From Calliopum simillimum (taxonomy: Eukaryota > Arthropoda > Insecta > Diptera > Lauxaniidae), in assembly GCA_951812925.1 (NCBI GenBank), contig OX638369.1, positions 53,253,061 to 53,317,060 of the forward strand: a DNA stretch of 64,000 nucleotides. The letters are read 5' to 3'. The notes beneath the pieces are model-generated. The model was not told the DNA's origin and searched no databases. It saw only the letters and a list, made by a program, of their open reading frames with translations. A program made the translations under genes and the position numbers. Shown here one piece after another: positions 1-11,503 of the stretch (position 1 is the stretch's first letter; each line of letters starts with the position of its first letter).

Positions 1-43
1 ATATTGGCAAATTTGAGCGAAATCGGAGACAAAAAAGTTTTGA
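1..43 (+). repeat. Left fragment of dispersed foldback-arm repeat, split by hAT insertion
   Basis: The first bases, together with 979-1008, make up one arm of a repeat also seen at 40571-40668 and 58200-58292. The shared text runs from ATATTGGCAAATTTGAGCGA to CTTGGCGTGTTTTGCTTC. In this copy the arm is interrupted at GCTGGTAC by a 919-bp insertion. The repeat starts outside the window. It encodes nothing recognisable; its translation in frame 1 is an artefact of the repeat. Confidence 0.75.
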
Positions 44-51
44 GCTGGTAC

Positions 52-970
52 TACGGTTGCCAGACGTACTGTTTTAAACAGCACATGTACTGTTTTTTGA
101 AAAAAGTACTGTTTAATGACCTACAACCAACACAGTATCCAAAAGTACTGTTTTTTCAATGGTGTACTGTTTTTAGTACTGTTTTTTCTAATAACTTGTT
201 ATGTGTTGAAGAATATATTTTGCTCATGTGCGTACGCAATGAATTTTTAATGAAAATAATTTATTTTGAATCACTCTGTATAACTCCTTGACCACTCTGT
301 ATATTATTGAACTTTCTAGCAACACTGGAGAATATTTTCATTTTGGTTTGAAAAAACGCATAAACGCATATGGATTGATATGGATTTACTTTTTGATGAG
401 TTCATTCACTTGAAAACTTTTTCTGAAAAGAAAAGCCAGTTGAGGAAAAATGGAAAGACTTTTTTTGAAAAAGTATGCAATTTTATTTTTTCTATACCTC
501 ATTCAAATGCTGCCTCTGAAAGAATATTCAGTTTAATGTAGTCATATTGGAGAAAGAAACGAAAAAGGTTTTTACTGAAAAATTTAGAAAGTGAACTGAT
601 TATTTTTAATTTTTATTAATTTTTTGAAAACCTTGGAGGGAACAAAAGGAATTGTGAAGTTTATACAAAAAAGTGATAAATACTAAAAAGTTTTTGTGAG
701 ATACTTTTTATTAGACTTTCACTTTTTTTTTGTTTTAATTAAAAGAAAACATATTTATATTCAGAAGTGCTCAAACCACATTTAAAGGGGCACATAAGGA
801 CACAAGTTAATAGCACATATGTTCTCATAGTTTTAAGTGTTTTTATATTGTTTCTACATTTTGTTTTTCATTAAAATGTTTAGTATAAAAGTTATGAATT
901 GAATTTTTTGTACGGTTTTTTTTTTTTTCATGATGTACTGTTTTCTCTTATTTCAAATCTGGTCACCCTA
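52..970 (+). mobile_element. hAT-superfamily DNA transposon, degenerate, 919 bp
   Basis: The insertion is bounded by 8-bp target duplications GCTGGTAC (44-51) and GCTAGTAC (971-978, one mismatch), the length typical of hAT. Imperfect terminal inverted repeats are visible: TACGGTTGCCAGA on the left and TAGGGTGACCAGA (reverse complement of the right end). The uninterrupted target exists at about 40.63 kb and 58.26 kb, which confirms both borders. The left subterminal region repeats GTACTGTTT about six times, and the right end carries the motif inverted and direct. Only a C-terminal transposase piece remains (380-619), so the element is a dead deletion derivative. Confidence 0.85.
380..619 (+). 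pseudogene. hAT transposase C-terminal dimerisation domain, remnant
   Basis: Reading from ATG at 380, the frame gives a lysine-rich stretch, then the motif IPHSNAASERIFSLM at about 494-538, then a TAG stop, then about 25 more residues rich in K/R/L before TAA at 617-619. The 'SN..SER.FS' motif is the hallmark of the C-terminal dimerisation region of hAT transposases. The N-terminal BED finger and the RNase H-like catalytic core are missing, and one in-frame stop breaks the motif region. It lies inside the 52-970 element in the same orientation. It is not expected to be functional. Confidence 0.8.
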
Positions 971-1008
971 GCTAGTACACTTGGCGTGTTTTGCTTCGTA
1001 TATAAAAT

Positions 1009-2799
1009 AGTTAAAAACACGTTCTTTTATCCTTTCACGCAGTGCCTTAGATAAGACTGTGCCTTGATTCCGCTACTTTTCAAAAATGAACGTTAGAGTT
1101 GTTTCAGCAACTATTGTACCAGAGTTAAATCGTTTGTGAATAATAATAAGTTTAAGCAACTTAAATGGCTACAAATTGTTAATCAAGCCTTTTATTTAAG
1201 ACCATTCTAGGTCGTTCCATTTTGTGTCATATTGGTGCCGGATTCGACACCAGTTTACCGGACGTTAAATGATGCCAGATTCATCGGATTACTAGATCTA
1301 GTTTGCCGGATTGCAATCCCTACATATACAATCGATGAATGGTCCATTAAGATGAAAACTTGTCCTTTTTTTTTGAATTGTTTCTCCATTTTTATGAAGT
1401 AGATATTTTTTCAATGAAAAAGCGAAAAAGTACATTATGTTATATAGCAGATAACTCTTATAGAGTATGCTGATTTAAAAGATTAATTAACTACTTATGA
1501 CTTATGATTTTGTCACAATGATCATACGTTTTCCATGCGAGTAATCTTTTTTCTTAAAAATCCTTTGCACATTCACGAGTGCAAATCTCTCATCTGCGTG
1601 GCACTGAAATTAATGTTTATCGCATGTGGGTTTTTCGTTGACTTCTTAACTTGGTCTTGAACTTGAGTTGTCTCACCTTTGTAAAAACTTTTAAACTAAT
1701 TAGATTGTCAACGACACGAAAACAAGCTCATTTACCACAGCAGATTAAACATACTACCAGTAGCAGGAAACCCAAATCTCTATGTATTGTTGTCAGGAAA
1801 GAAAGAACGAGTGAAAAAAGGAAGAATTTGCATACTCAAACTCAACTCTTTTTTTTTTTTTATTGAGTTCATTAACATTCTAAGGTTAATTACAACATTT
1901 CTAGGCAAAAAACCAAAACACAAAACAAAAAAGTTCTATTTCAAGGAAATGAGACATTAACTTTAGACTTGGCCTAGAAGTTGTGGAATCTTCGTGTCAC
2001 GCTGATGCAGCTAAAGCGCATTTAGTAGCGACAGCGACAAATTCGCCGCTAAAGTCACATGTGTTATGTTGTTGTAATTTTGCGAAAAAAAAACAAACAA
2101 AAACAAAAAACAACAACAACAAAAAATTAAAAACACAAATGGTAAACATTTAAAACTGATAAGCCACCATCACCACCAACCATATGGCCATATGGGGCAG
2201 TCAGCTGAATAAGGTCTCATTAAAACAAAAGCACCATAGCAAAAGAAGGATTCTTTCTGGCACCACTAGATACTATGCAACGATCCGCGTGAATAACTAA
2301 TTTCAACGGAAGCCTTTGGAGCGCTGCTAAAAGAAGCCCAAACATTTATCACCATCATTTGATGCTGGAAAAAAAAGGAAGACATTGAGTGCAACGAAAC
2401 CAAAACTCAAGTCGTTTGTCGCTTAAGAGCAGCCTAAATACGAGTTAAGTATTTGTATTGTTTGTAATGGTTTTCTAAGATACACCCAGTGAAAAATATT
2501 AATAATATTAAACCGTTCTGAAAATATGCCTAAAAATATGTTATGCGTGTCTTTCCGATTTTCTGGATCAGGTCGATTTTTTTTAATCGGTCTATGAAGT
2601 TTTCTATACATGTGTTGAGTCCACACAATAAATTTTACAATCCTTACATCTGAGGTATATCATGTCTTCTGAAGACTTATGGAGGATATTAAGGGGAATA
2701 TTTTTGTAGAGACTTTAACCCTCTACATCCTCCACAAATGGGTAATTTTTAACCATTTCTTAAAAAGGTACAAAAATTACCCCTACAACAGGGGAATAA
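1009..2799. other. No gene seen; AT-rich DNA
   Basis: About 1.8 kb without a supportable gene. It holds short A/T runs (about 1850-1862 and 2087-2128) and an A/C-rich stretch near 2100. The short open frames have no recognisable motif. A small inverted repeat (GGGTAATTTTT at about 2740 and AAAATTACCC at about 2783) sits just before the retrotransposon fragment and may be a tiny insertion. Confidence 0.6.
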
Positions 2800-2972
2800 T
2801 CGTCAGTCCCATTATTACCTATGCAGCACCCATAAGGTATAAAAAGGTGCAACAAAAATCGGCACAAGACAAACTATTTAAACTTCAAAGAATGGCTTCT
2901 GTTTCAGTTACAGGAGTGACGAAAACCACACCAACTGCTGCCTTGGAAATAGCGCTTGATCTACCACCCTAA
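2800..2972 (+). pseudogene. Reverse transcriptase C-terminal/connector fragment
   Basis: The frame contains IITYAAPI, the 'IIRPI-TYA' signature that follows the thumb of non-LTR reverse transcriptases, then LFKLQRMASVSVTGVTKTTP and AALEIALDLPP. The alanine/leucine motif is shared almost residue for residue with the minus-strand copy at 24.9-25.2 kb and with the copy near 42.1 kb (AALDTLLHLEPL). A stop at 2970-2972 is a lesion, since the next codons in frame (HLEIGKEAQRFVTKLMLLDK) continue the family sequence. The catalytic FADD-type box is not present because the copy is 5' truncated. Confidence 0.75.
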
Positions 2973-3170
2973 CATCTGGAGATAGGGAAGGAAGCGCAGA
3001 GGTTCGTAACTAAACTTATGCTACTAGACAAAGGAAGAACAAGAATTATCAAACAGTCCATCCAACGGAAGGAGCTGAACACCAACAAAAGCATAACCTT
3101 CACTATCAGTGATTACTGCTTACTCAAACACAAAGTTCTGCACAACTTCTAAGTAACATTTCCCAGCAGG

Positions 3171-4308
3171 AATGCCTGGGAAAAGGAGCGACCTAAGTTC
3201 GTTGGTGATAACCACCTCTGGTACGCAGATGGCTCTAAAACGGATGAGGGAGTTGGAGCTGGCGTATATTGGGTTAGGCCGCATAAAAACATATTTGCAT
3301 GCATGGGCCCAGAAAACTCTGTGTTTCAGGTGGAAGTTCATTAAGGTTACCGGACATAATCCCAACGGACATAATCCCCATTTCGTAAATGGGGATTATG
3401 TCCGAAAATTTTTCGGTCATAATCCCCATTTTGGCCATGGGGGTTATGTCCGCAAATTTTTCGGACATAATCCCAATGGGGGTTATGTCCGAAAAATTTA
3501 ATTAAGATTGAACAAAATTTTTGCAATAATCCATTTAAAAAATTTATATAGTGTTGAATGTTATACACTGATCCGCGGCCGAAGGCCGCCACGAAGCCGG
3601 TGTTGGATTTTTGGGAGTTTTAAATCCTGAGCTGCGGCCGCAGGCCGCCCACTTACCCCTACCCTTATGTAAAATTACTGTGGAATTTTTGGGAGTTGTA
3701 AATCCTGAGCTGCTTCTGTTGTCAATAACAAAATATCGTTATGGGGACTATGTCCGTTTTTTCCAGGGGATTATGTCCGAAACACTTGCGGACATAATCC
3801 CCATTGAAAAAATGGGGATTATGTCCGAATAACTTGCGGACATAATCCCCGTATCGTGAATGGGGATTATGTCCGTGGGGATTATGTCACGGCACCAGTT
3901 CATTAAATCGAGCTTTGCCCGAGAAAATATGATAGAAGGATTCCTAATGGAAGATACATATATATTTTATCAGACAGCAAACTCCTAGCCTTAGCCTTAA
4001 ACTCCTTTAGTATAATATCGTTGTTAGTTTGGAAGTGCCTTCAACTGCTCATCAGACTTGCGTCCCGAAATAAGGTTCACCTCATTTGGGTACCTGGACA
4101 CTGTGGAATTGAAGGTAATGAAACGGCAGATGAGCTTGCAAGGAAAGGGTCATCTACACAGTTTGTAGGTCCTTCTCCGTTCTGCGGCCCACCTTGCAGT
4201 TTTATTAAACTGAACCTAAACAATTGGCTGGACAAGAAAGTTCAAGAAGGCTGGGATAACACCCTAGGCCACAGACAATCAAAAGGACTAAACAATTACT
4301 TAAGCTGA
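3171..4308 (+). pseudogene. RNase H domain, split by a transposon insertion
   Basis: The first half begins around the WYADGSKTDEGVGAGVYW motif (from 3219), carrying the first catalytic Asp; VFQVEVH at about 3326-3346 carries the Glu. The 552-bp MULE-like element then intervenes. The second half resumes after 3906 and gives YILSDSKLLALALN (second Asp, about 3963-4004) and, at 4021-4308, VHLIWVPGHCGIEGNETADE with the final catalytic His/Asp region. RNase H removes the RNA strand during reverse transcription. The domain would be nearly complete without the insertion, but the halves are in different frames and contain stops. Confidence 0.75.
3345..3896 (+). mobile_element. MULE-like foldback MITE of GGACATAATCCCC palindromes, copy 1
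   Basis: Bounded by a perfect 10-bp duplication AGTTCATTAA (3335-3344 and 3897-3906). The ends are imperfect inverted repeats: GGTTACCGGACATAATCCC on the left, and GGTGCCGTGACATAATCCCC as the reverse complement of the right. About a dozen direct or inverted units of GGACATAATCCCC are spaced along both arms, each able to fold on itself. The centre holds GC-rich palindromes (CGGCCGAAGGCCG near 3576 and GCGGCCGCAGGCCGC near 3633), striking in this AT-rich DNA. No coding capacity is seen. A 9-10 bp duplication with long repeats fits Mutator-like elements. A second, inverted copy lies at 10953-11494. Confidence 0.8.
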
Positions 4309-4650
4309 ACAGGAAAGGCATACGGACTGTTACAGGATTTCTCACGGAACATTGCCCAATAAGGAAGAACCTCTCCAGCATGGGTTTAGTCCAGGATGAG
4401 TTCTGTAGATTCTGTTACGAAGAAGGAGAGACTGCATAACATATTCTATGTCACTGTAACAGCTTAGCGAGACACAGATTTCGTTACTTTTATATCACGT
4501 ACCCCTCTACTTCTAAGGTAGGCGCCTTACCCCCAAGGGACAAGTAGCATTCATTAATGCCATGCGCGTATGAACTGACTTTTAATCAAGTCTTCTCAGG
4601 GTTATCACAATAAGTCTTATAGGGTGCGGTGACACTTGGCGACTAGATCT

Positions 4651-7600
4651 CATATGTGGGAAATATATGTATTTTTTATATGTGACCTGGTCTATCAAAA
4701 GAAGGCTGAGGTGTCAAAAACAATTTTTTATTTATTTGCAGATTCGAATAGAGTTTGAGGAGCTCTTTCATATGGTGAAAACCAGAAAGTCATAATTTAG
4801 TGAAAAGTTTACTAAAAATAAAGAGTAAAAAAAGTTCAAATACAAAATATCCCAGCAGAAAGTTTGATCATCCAATCATAGCTTTTTGGCACATTCCTTT
4901 CGTTGTTATTGTAGCATCATTCCATTGCCAAAACAGAATACACTTTCCTTTTGTTCAGCGCTGGGCGATCATCGTATCATTCCTTTGTTGCCTTCTACAA
5001 GAAGGTGCAATCGGAATAGTCGGGGACATTTAACATTTAATATATAGATTTTGAGCTGCTTAATTTGAATCTGCAATTTATTTCTCCATAAGTACTCTAT
5101 TATTGGAGATATTGGCTATTGGCTGAGCGACACATATCCTCTTTTTAAAATGACAGATTCAACTGTTTCTCGTATTTTGGATCATTTTATCTGGACTATT
5201 TGCTTGGCGTGTGAAATTACAATAATCTTTTGAGAGAATTTGGTTCTCAGCTCCTCTTCCTCTTCTATGCTAACGAAACTTTGTTCCATATCATCTTCTG
5301 CCATTCGAAATAACATCATCATCAGATTCGTCATTGTCTTCATCCTTTTCAGGGAAATATTCACTGTACACTTAACTCCTCATCGACACTAATTTTTCTG
5401 GAAAAGACCCACTTCTTCAGTATTAAGAAATCCGAAACTAGCAAGTTAACGCAATGAATTACGATAACATTCCAAGCTGAAGCAACACTTGCTTTCCTTA
5501 AATATAGTTAGACACCAGGCAATGTGAAGAAAAAGGATCAACTAACGAGAAACTAACGAAACGAGTTGTTTACCATTAACAGCAATTTTTTCGCAAGTAG
5601 TGATGAACAAACCAAGACCAAGATCGTAGTCGTCTTTGCCTTAGTCTAGCACAGTGAGTCTTGGGACTTGGTTTAGATATTGAGTCTTGGTTTTGGTCTT
5701 TGATCTTGGTCATTAAGTCTTGGTGTTGGTCTCAAAAAATTTCAACGATTTATTTCTAGCTTCACTATGTTTCTTATGGAAAGGGAACCCTCGAGTTAGC
5801 AGGAAACTCTATCATGCTAAAACATGGACATGATTGCTAGAACAATAAATAGGTAAATCGGAGGAGCACTAAAAAACATAAAGAAATTTGTGCCCATCGC
5901 AGAAACTTTTTGAAGGTTATATACTCGTTGACATCTGGTAAACATATTGGACCTTCCAATTCTAAGTCGGAACTTGCCAGAATTTTTATACGGAATTAGC
6001 GATATCCATTAGTTCTTACCAATCCATTTCACTGAGTGTATGGATTAAAAGACTCCTCACCTTAAAAAAAAAAATAAACCAAAGCACTCAAAAGGAGCAA
6101 GAGCAACCAAAAAGCCAACAAGTCAACCAAAACCAAGTTAATCTGCAACACGTCGTGTATAAATGAATAACGAATACGCGATCGGCTTGAAAATTCGTGC
6201 AATAGCGCGCTGCTTAGAAGAAAAAACACCTGATAACAAACAACGACGATGATGACGACGACACCGACTATGGTGCACAAAAAAGTGGTACATACGAGAT
6301 GCCACCGACGCGACCAATGTAGCCCTTAAACAACATTTAACTATGGTTTGCTTAGCACCAACATGAGACGAAGATCAACGCGCTAGGTTTCTTCATTCTT
6401 TTGTTTTTGTTTTGGACTCTTTGCTTCTAAATAATACGGCTAAGCTTTAACTTAGTAAATATGATTAGAGCTATAGGTTCTGCTATTGAATTCAAGGTAT
6501 CGATCGTTTTAATGTTGGATGAAGAAAGCCTTACAAAAAATTTAACATTATATTTGGAAGTATATAGTCGCCAAAAGATCATTTTTTATTTCTAGTGGGT
6601 AGTTTCATAATAACCCTTATGGAGATACATAAGTAGTTAAATATGAAGAATTCCAATCAAGCAGAAAATATACTTGGAGGCAATAAAAGCCCATTATGCT
6701 ACATGTCCCTTTGATGTTCGAAACTATCAATCCATGCAACTGCTGCATTTAAAAATTCTGTGGATAAGATGTAATAGTAATAGAACGAGACTGCACTTTG
6801 TCCAAAAAATTTACCAACATACGTTCAGAACGATTACTGTTTCTTTCAATTCTATCTACCGAATGGAATTACTCATAAGGATTTGAATTGCAACTTCACA
6901 TTAGATTTGGAGATTAGGAAAAATTCTTCTATAATCAAAAACAATCTGATATATTCACCATTAAGTAGTTACAGGAGAGAACAGAAAAACATTTTCAAGC
7001 TTCTCTGTTTTTTCCAGAACAGCATTTGGATTATCAGTTGAAGATTTATGACCGTCTTTACTAGATTTTAGTTCTATGGAGAAAGTACCAAATGTTTGAA
7101 CCTTTGAAACCATTTGAAAACGGATTGTCGAAAGTTTTAGGTAAATATATAGCGGAAACTCTTTATTCACGGTACAGAGTTAGGCACAATATGACAAACC
7201 AAACTATTATCTTCTTATGCCCATTATAGCATTCGCAAAACTCTTCCAGAGTACCAGAAGTCTAGATATCGGGACTCAACGTTTGCTTCTGCTTAGAGCG
7301 TGTTCTATAGGTCACGCTAACCTATTGTTTGAAACTCCACATACGAGAGTTGCATTAAGCAATTGCTTGACCTGCCATGTGTTAAATATTTGACGAGATG
7401 TCAACCTAGCAAGTGCTCCAATGACTCTTCTTAAGGTTTGTATATAAGACATAGCTACTTTGAAGCTGTCATAAAAGGCCAACACAATTTGACCAGCCAT
7501 GGCACACCGGTCGACCGTGGTAACAGATATAAAGATTCCAGTCGATCCTCGAAGCTGAATAAGTCAAACTTCTCCACTTTCGGTCCAAAGATTACACAGG

Positions 7601-9972
7601 AATTGCTAAACGCCATAGCATAAGACAGAAAGGCAAAAAAAAAAAAAAAAAAAAAAAATGCATTGTCTGCATTTGAAATAGAAGTTCCAAAGAAAGACAC
7701 ATTTTTTTTTGTGATGGAGGTGGAATTTCTAATCTTAAATAAATAATTTATTGTGTGTCTCCTTTCTGTTCTCACCACGAGTTGAGACTAACAAACAAAT
7801 ATCTTAAGGAAGCAACGTACCATCTCGAAATTCTTATGGTTCACGAAAACAAAACAAAATCGGATCCTGACTACTCTGTATAGACTTCCGCGAGTTGAAT
7901 GCCAAGTAATTCCTCTTGGATCTGTTAAGAAAAGCCAACTTCATCAGAAGCCTTAACTTGAGGGATGGCCTGAACGAGTGTCTTTTAAGCTCCATACGGC
8001 TTCAGCAAAGTTTCAGCGTACCCTAAGCCGGGTAATCGGAGCAACGATGAAATAATTCGATCAGCTAGCCTTGACCTCTGCAGAAGGTTTGTTACAATGG
8101 TAAAATGCACGTATCGGGTTTAACCCCTGATCGTTGATTTTACTTATAAAAAAGTCTGTTTCAAGTGCTACAGATTCGCGTTCTTTGGTGGATTGAGTAG
8201 TCCCTCTCTTGAGAACAGTAAGTATTTTTCCCGAGGATCAATGTTGAACCTCATAAACTATCCATAGATCTGTATAAAAATATTTCCCTTTCTTAAGAGT
8301 GAAAACCATATTGCCACCATCCATTTATCCAGAGTAAGACTATCACTCTCTTCGAAGCTTCGACTATACCCATGACACTTTTGTTTTTCCAGCTTCCTAT
8401 GTTTGAATGATCTACAAAACTATTATCGCTCTGGTGAAAGCATTTCAAAGTACTGAAAATATAACACTCATCTAAAGTAAGTACTTTTAACACAACGATA
8501 CCAACCAACTCTAATCACAATGATGACATTGCTGGACGCCCGCTTTAGTTAAGGTGGCACTTAGCAGCCTGCTATCACAGCCAGGCGGCAACTGGCTACC
8601 CAATGATGCTTACTACAAGTGTGTTGTGCTGTTGCTGCTTTGACTGCCCAACTGTTGAATGCTCACACAGTGTGAGATTAGTTTTGGTCTTCTTGGTCCT
8701 CATAGTCAACATTGTCCACATGGAATCGTCTCTTATATCTAAATATTTTGTTGTTTCTGCAGCTGTTTGTTGTTTTTTTGTTTTTGTATTTGGACGCTTC
8801 AAATGTTGGCACTTTTTTGTGTTCACTTCTTGTTGTTGCTGTTGCTGTTGTTTTGCACAGTTTTGGTTTTATGGGGGAGCTTATCGCATCATTCTGCTTC
8901 CTATTCGTGTCTTAAATTAACCTTTTATAGCTGTCGTTGTTTTAAGTAGAGCTGCTGCTGCTTCTGCTGCTTTCTTTTTGTCGGTCTTGCCACGGTCTTC
9001 ACATGTAAGTAGTATGTTGCATATCATCTCTCTTGTGATGGCGGCGGCAGTAAACATGCTGCTCATCAAGCGTTTATGGTTTGCCCGTGATCATAGATGG
9101 CGCAGGAAGTAGCCAAGTTAAGTCCAATTACCGCATGTGTGGGATCGCTAAAGTTTATACTTCATATCAATATTCTTTTTTAATTTTTTTTGCTTCTTTC
9201 CAAATGATTTTTATTCTATAAAGCATTGTTGTTCTACTTTATTCGCTAGCGTGTCGGACAATAAAGTTTTGTGGCTGTTTTTAGCCTTCTCAATTTTTTC
9301 CTAAGCTTTGGTGGTTTAATCCCATAAAAGTGTTATATGCAAAATTAAAAAAACGGCACCATTTATTTAAAATTCGTATGCATTGCAAGTGGTTTTGTTA
9401 AAAACTTTTTAATTAAAAATTCCACGCACCCCATCATGAAGTAACAATGCAAAAGAAAACTTCCATGGCAATGCCGACCATAGAGCCGTGTGCCGTGGCA
9501 CAGTTTTTAGCACGTGACAAGCGATAATCAATCAAATTTCAAATGGAAAATGCTTTCATAATGCGTGCAATATTCGTTTTCAAGTTAGTGAAGGAAATCG
9601 AATTGAAGAATGAAAATTATTGTTTGGAGAAAAAAAGAACCTTCATTCTCGCACACTATGAGTGTAAAACAACTGTGGGCACAACAAAGGTGTGGTTGGA
9701 AAAATACTCAAAGTGAAACTGATTTTTACTAACGGTGAGTTTAAGTTACAAAGTTGAGAAAGCAAAATTTTTTAACTTCCAAGCTTTATTCAATAGTTGA
9801 ATTGAATTATTTTTCATGTTCATAGGTAGATTTGCAGGATTGTGATCCTTAAAAATTTTGAAATTCTCTTTAAACCCTTCACCTTGCACGTTTATTTCAA
9901 AATAATTCACTTTATCTTTACACAAGATGATCTTCACGTTTTACTTTAAATTAAATTTTACTGCACTCCAGT
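4651..9972. other. No gene seen; host-like intergenic/intronic DNA
   Basis: About 5.3 kb without a convincing gene or intact TE. Visible features: CCAAGACCAAGA and its inverse TCTTGG repeated at about 5610-5740; GACGAC/GATGAC trinucleotides at about 6240-6270; a pure A run at 7635-7658; CTG/TTG-rich DNA at about 8615-8990, typical of fly non-coding DNA. Leucine- or cysteine-rich open frames over the trinucleotide runs are artefacts. Confidence 0.6.
8615..8990. repeat. CTG/GTT trinucleotide-rich segment
   Basis: Runs of TTGTTGCTGTTGCTG (about 8830) and GCTGCTGCTGCTTCTGCTGC (about 8950) give long leucine/cysteine-rich or glutamine-rich open frames on several strands. Such imperfect triplet repeats are common in fly introns, UTRs and glutamine-rich exons. 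No flanking coding signal was seen here. Confidence 0.5.
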
Positions 9973-9980
9973 GTACATGT

Positions 9981-10855
9981 GGGCATTTCCGAAAATAATC
10001 TCCTCCTAAATGACCCATGTCTTAAGAATTTTTTTTTTTTTCATGTTCAATAACTAAATGTGGTGGAATATATTCCTAGAGGTATAAAAAAAATTCCCAA
10101 AAGGTGAACAAAAAGATTTCAACCCAAGAGGGTGTCAGGAAGTCGTTTTATCTAAAAATTTGGGAAAATCGAGATTTCCGATAATATACGGGAGGGCACA
10201 TATTTCAGAAGTACCTTTCCAAATACTCTTGGTCGTGTCGACAGAAATGTGTAAAACGTCTAAATCACTCATTACGGCCACATAAAAGGTCCTAAAATTC
10301 TGAAAAAATTCAAGCAAGTTCCCTGATAAAAAATAAATCGATTCTGATTATGATTTTTTTTTTTTTAATTTAAGTAAGCGCCCCCCATGCCGAATAAAAA
10401 ACTTAGCGTTTTTTATTTGTTTACTTGGCATATGGGGCTTAAATCAAAAAGACATCATAAACAAGGTCGATTTATTTTTTGTCCAGGAATTCGCTTAAAT
10501 TTTTTTAGAATTTTAGGGCCTGTTATGTGGGCGTAAAAGGAGCGATTTAGACTTTTTAACCCATTCTGTCGACACGACTTACATACGATTTTTCTGAATT
10601 TTACTCCAGGATATTTATTACTACTTCTGAAATATGTGCTCTCCCGTGTACTATCGGAAATCTCGATTTTCCCAAAATTTTATGATAAAACGACCTTCTG
10701 ACACCCTCTTGGGTGAATTTTTTTGTTTAACTATTGGGAATTTCATTTTATACGTCTTGGAATACATTCCACCACATTTGGTTACTAAACATGAAAAAAG
10801 AAAAAATGTCTTAAAACTTTGGTCATATGAGAGAAGATAATTTTCGGATATGCCC
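9981..10855. mobile_element. Foldback (long inverted repeat) element, 875 bp
   Basis: The two halves are inverted copies of about 420 bp: GGGCATTTCCGAAAATAATC at the left end matches the reverse complement of the right end, which reads GATAATTTTCGGATATGCCC. Internal landmarks mirror each other, such as GAGGGTGTCAGGAAGTCG (10128) against CGACCTTCTGACACCCTC (10691), and TGTCGACAGAA against TTCTGTCGACACGA. The axis is near 10410-10430. Possible 8-bp flanks GTACATGT and ATGTATGT match at 6 of 8 positions. No coding capacity seen; the short open frames are the same arm read on opposite strands. Confidence 0.8.
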
Positions 10856-10952
10856 ATGTATGTACCATCTAATGGCAATAGTTGGAACCTTAGAAAAGTT
10901 CAACAAACATCTTCAGTTATGTACGAATTTTATCGCTGGTTGCAACAAAATC

Positions 10953-11494
10953 GGTGCCGTGACATAATCCCCACGGACATAATCCCCATTCACGATATGG
11001 GGATTATGTCCGCAAGTAATTCGGACATAATCCCCATTTTTTCAATGGGGATTAGGTCCGCAAGTGTTTCGGACATAATCCCCAGGAAAAAACGGACATA
11101 GTCCCCATAACGGCCGCGAATCAGTCTTTAATATATCCAACACCTAGTTTGCTAGCCACAGTAATTTTTCATAAGAGTAGGGGTAAGTGGGCGGCCTGCG
11201 GCCGCAGCTCAGGATTTAAAACTCCCAAAAATCCGACACCGGCTTCGCGGCGGCCTTCGGCCGCGGATCAGTCCATAACATCCAACACTATATAAATTTT
11301 TTAAATGGATAATTGCAAAAATTTTGTTCAATCTTAATTAAATTTTTCGGACATAACCCCCATTGGGATTATGTCCGAAAAATTTGAGGACATAACCCCC
11401 ATGGCCAAAATGGGGATTATGACCGAAAAATTTTCGGACATAATCCCCATTTACGAAATGGGGATTATGTCCGTTGGGATTATGTCCGGTAACC
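10953..11494 (-). mobile_element. MULE-like foldback MITE of GGACATAATCCCC palindromes, copy 2
   Basis: The same family as 3345-3896 in inverse orientation. It has a perfect 9-bp duplication AACAAAATC (10944-10952 and 11495-11503). It begins GGTGCCGTGACATAATCCCC and ends GGGATTATGTCCGGTAACC. The order of palindromic arms, the GC-rich centre (GGCCTGCGGCCGCAG near 11190, GGCGGCCTTCGGCCGC near 11245) and the TTAATTAAATTTTTCGGACA side all match copy 1 read backwards. The two copies are very similar, suggesting recent or parallel amplification by an autonomous element outside the window. Confidence 0.8.
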
Positions 11495-11503
11495 AACAAA
11501 ATC

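Larger units (their letters stand above)
2800..4650 (+). mobile_element. Non-LTR retrotransposon 3' part (RT tail + RNase H), copy 1
   Basis: A 5'-truncated retrotransposon of the RNase H-bearing group of non-LTR elements (I/LOA/R1-like; exact clade not settled). Order: end of the reverse transcriptase with SPIITYAAPI, the connector LQRMASVSVTG...TPTAALEIALDLPP, an RNase H domain, and a downstream Cys/His-rich tail (FCRFCYEEGETA then HILCHCNSLARHRF at about 4400-4475). The same order appears on the minus strand at 24.2-26.0 kb and on the plus strand at 40.8-42.95 kb. A MULE-like element (3345-3896) interrupts the RNase H region. Several stops and frame changes make it inactive. The 3' end near 4650 is approximate. 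Confidence 0.8.

Noticed and set aside
3172..3592. Open frames with repeated GHNPH residues
   Set aside because: They read the GGACATAATCCCC palindromes of the MULE-like element and occur on both strands.
3345..3896. CRISPR-like array of GGACATAATCCCC units
   Set aside because: Units alternate orientation, spacing is irregular, the element has target duplications and the DNA is eukaryotic.
5182..5364. Acidic minus-strand frame near 5.2-5.4 kb, possibly a piggyBac-type N-terminus
   Set aside because: Only a short D/E-rich stretch in an alternative frame, with no catalytic motif or TTAA-bounded ends.
8603..8949. Leucine/cysteine-rich open frames (three overlapping on the plus strand, one minus)
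   Set aside because: They are translations of CTG/GTT triplets, open in several frames at once, with no domain and no start context.
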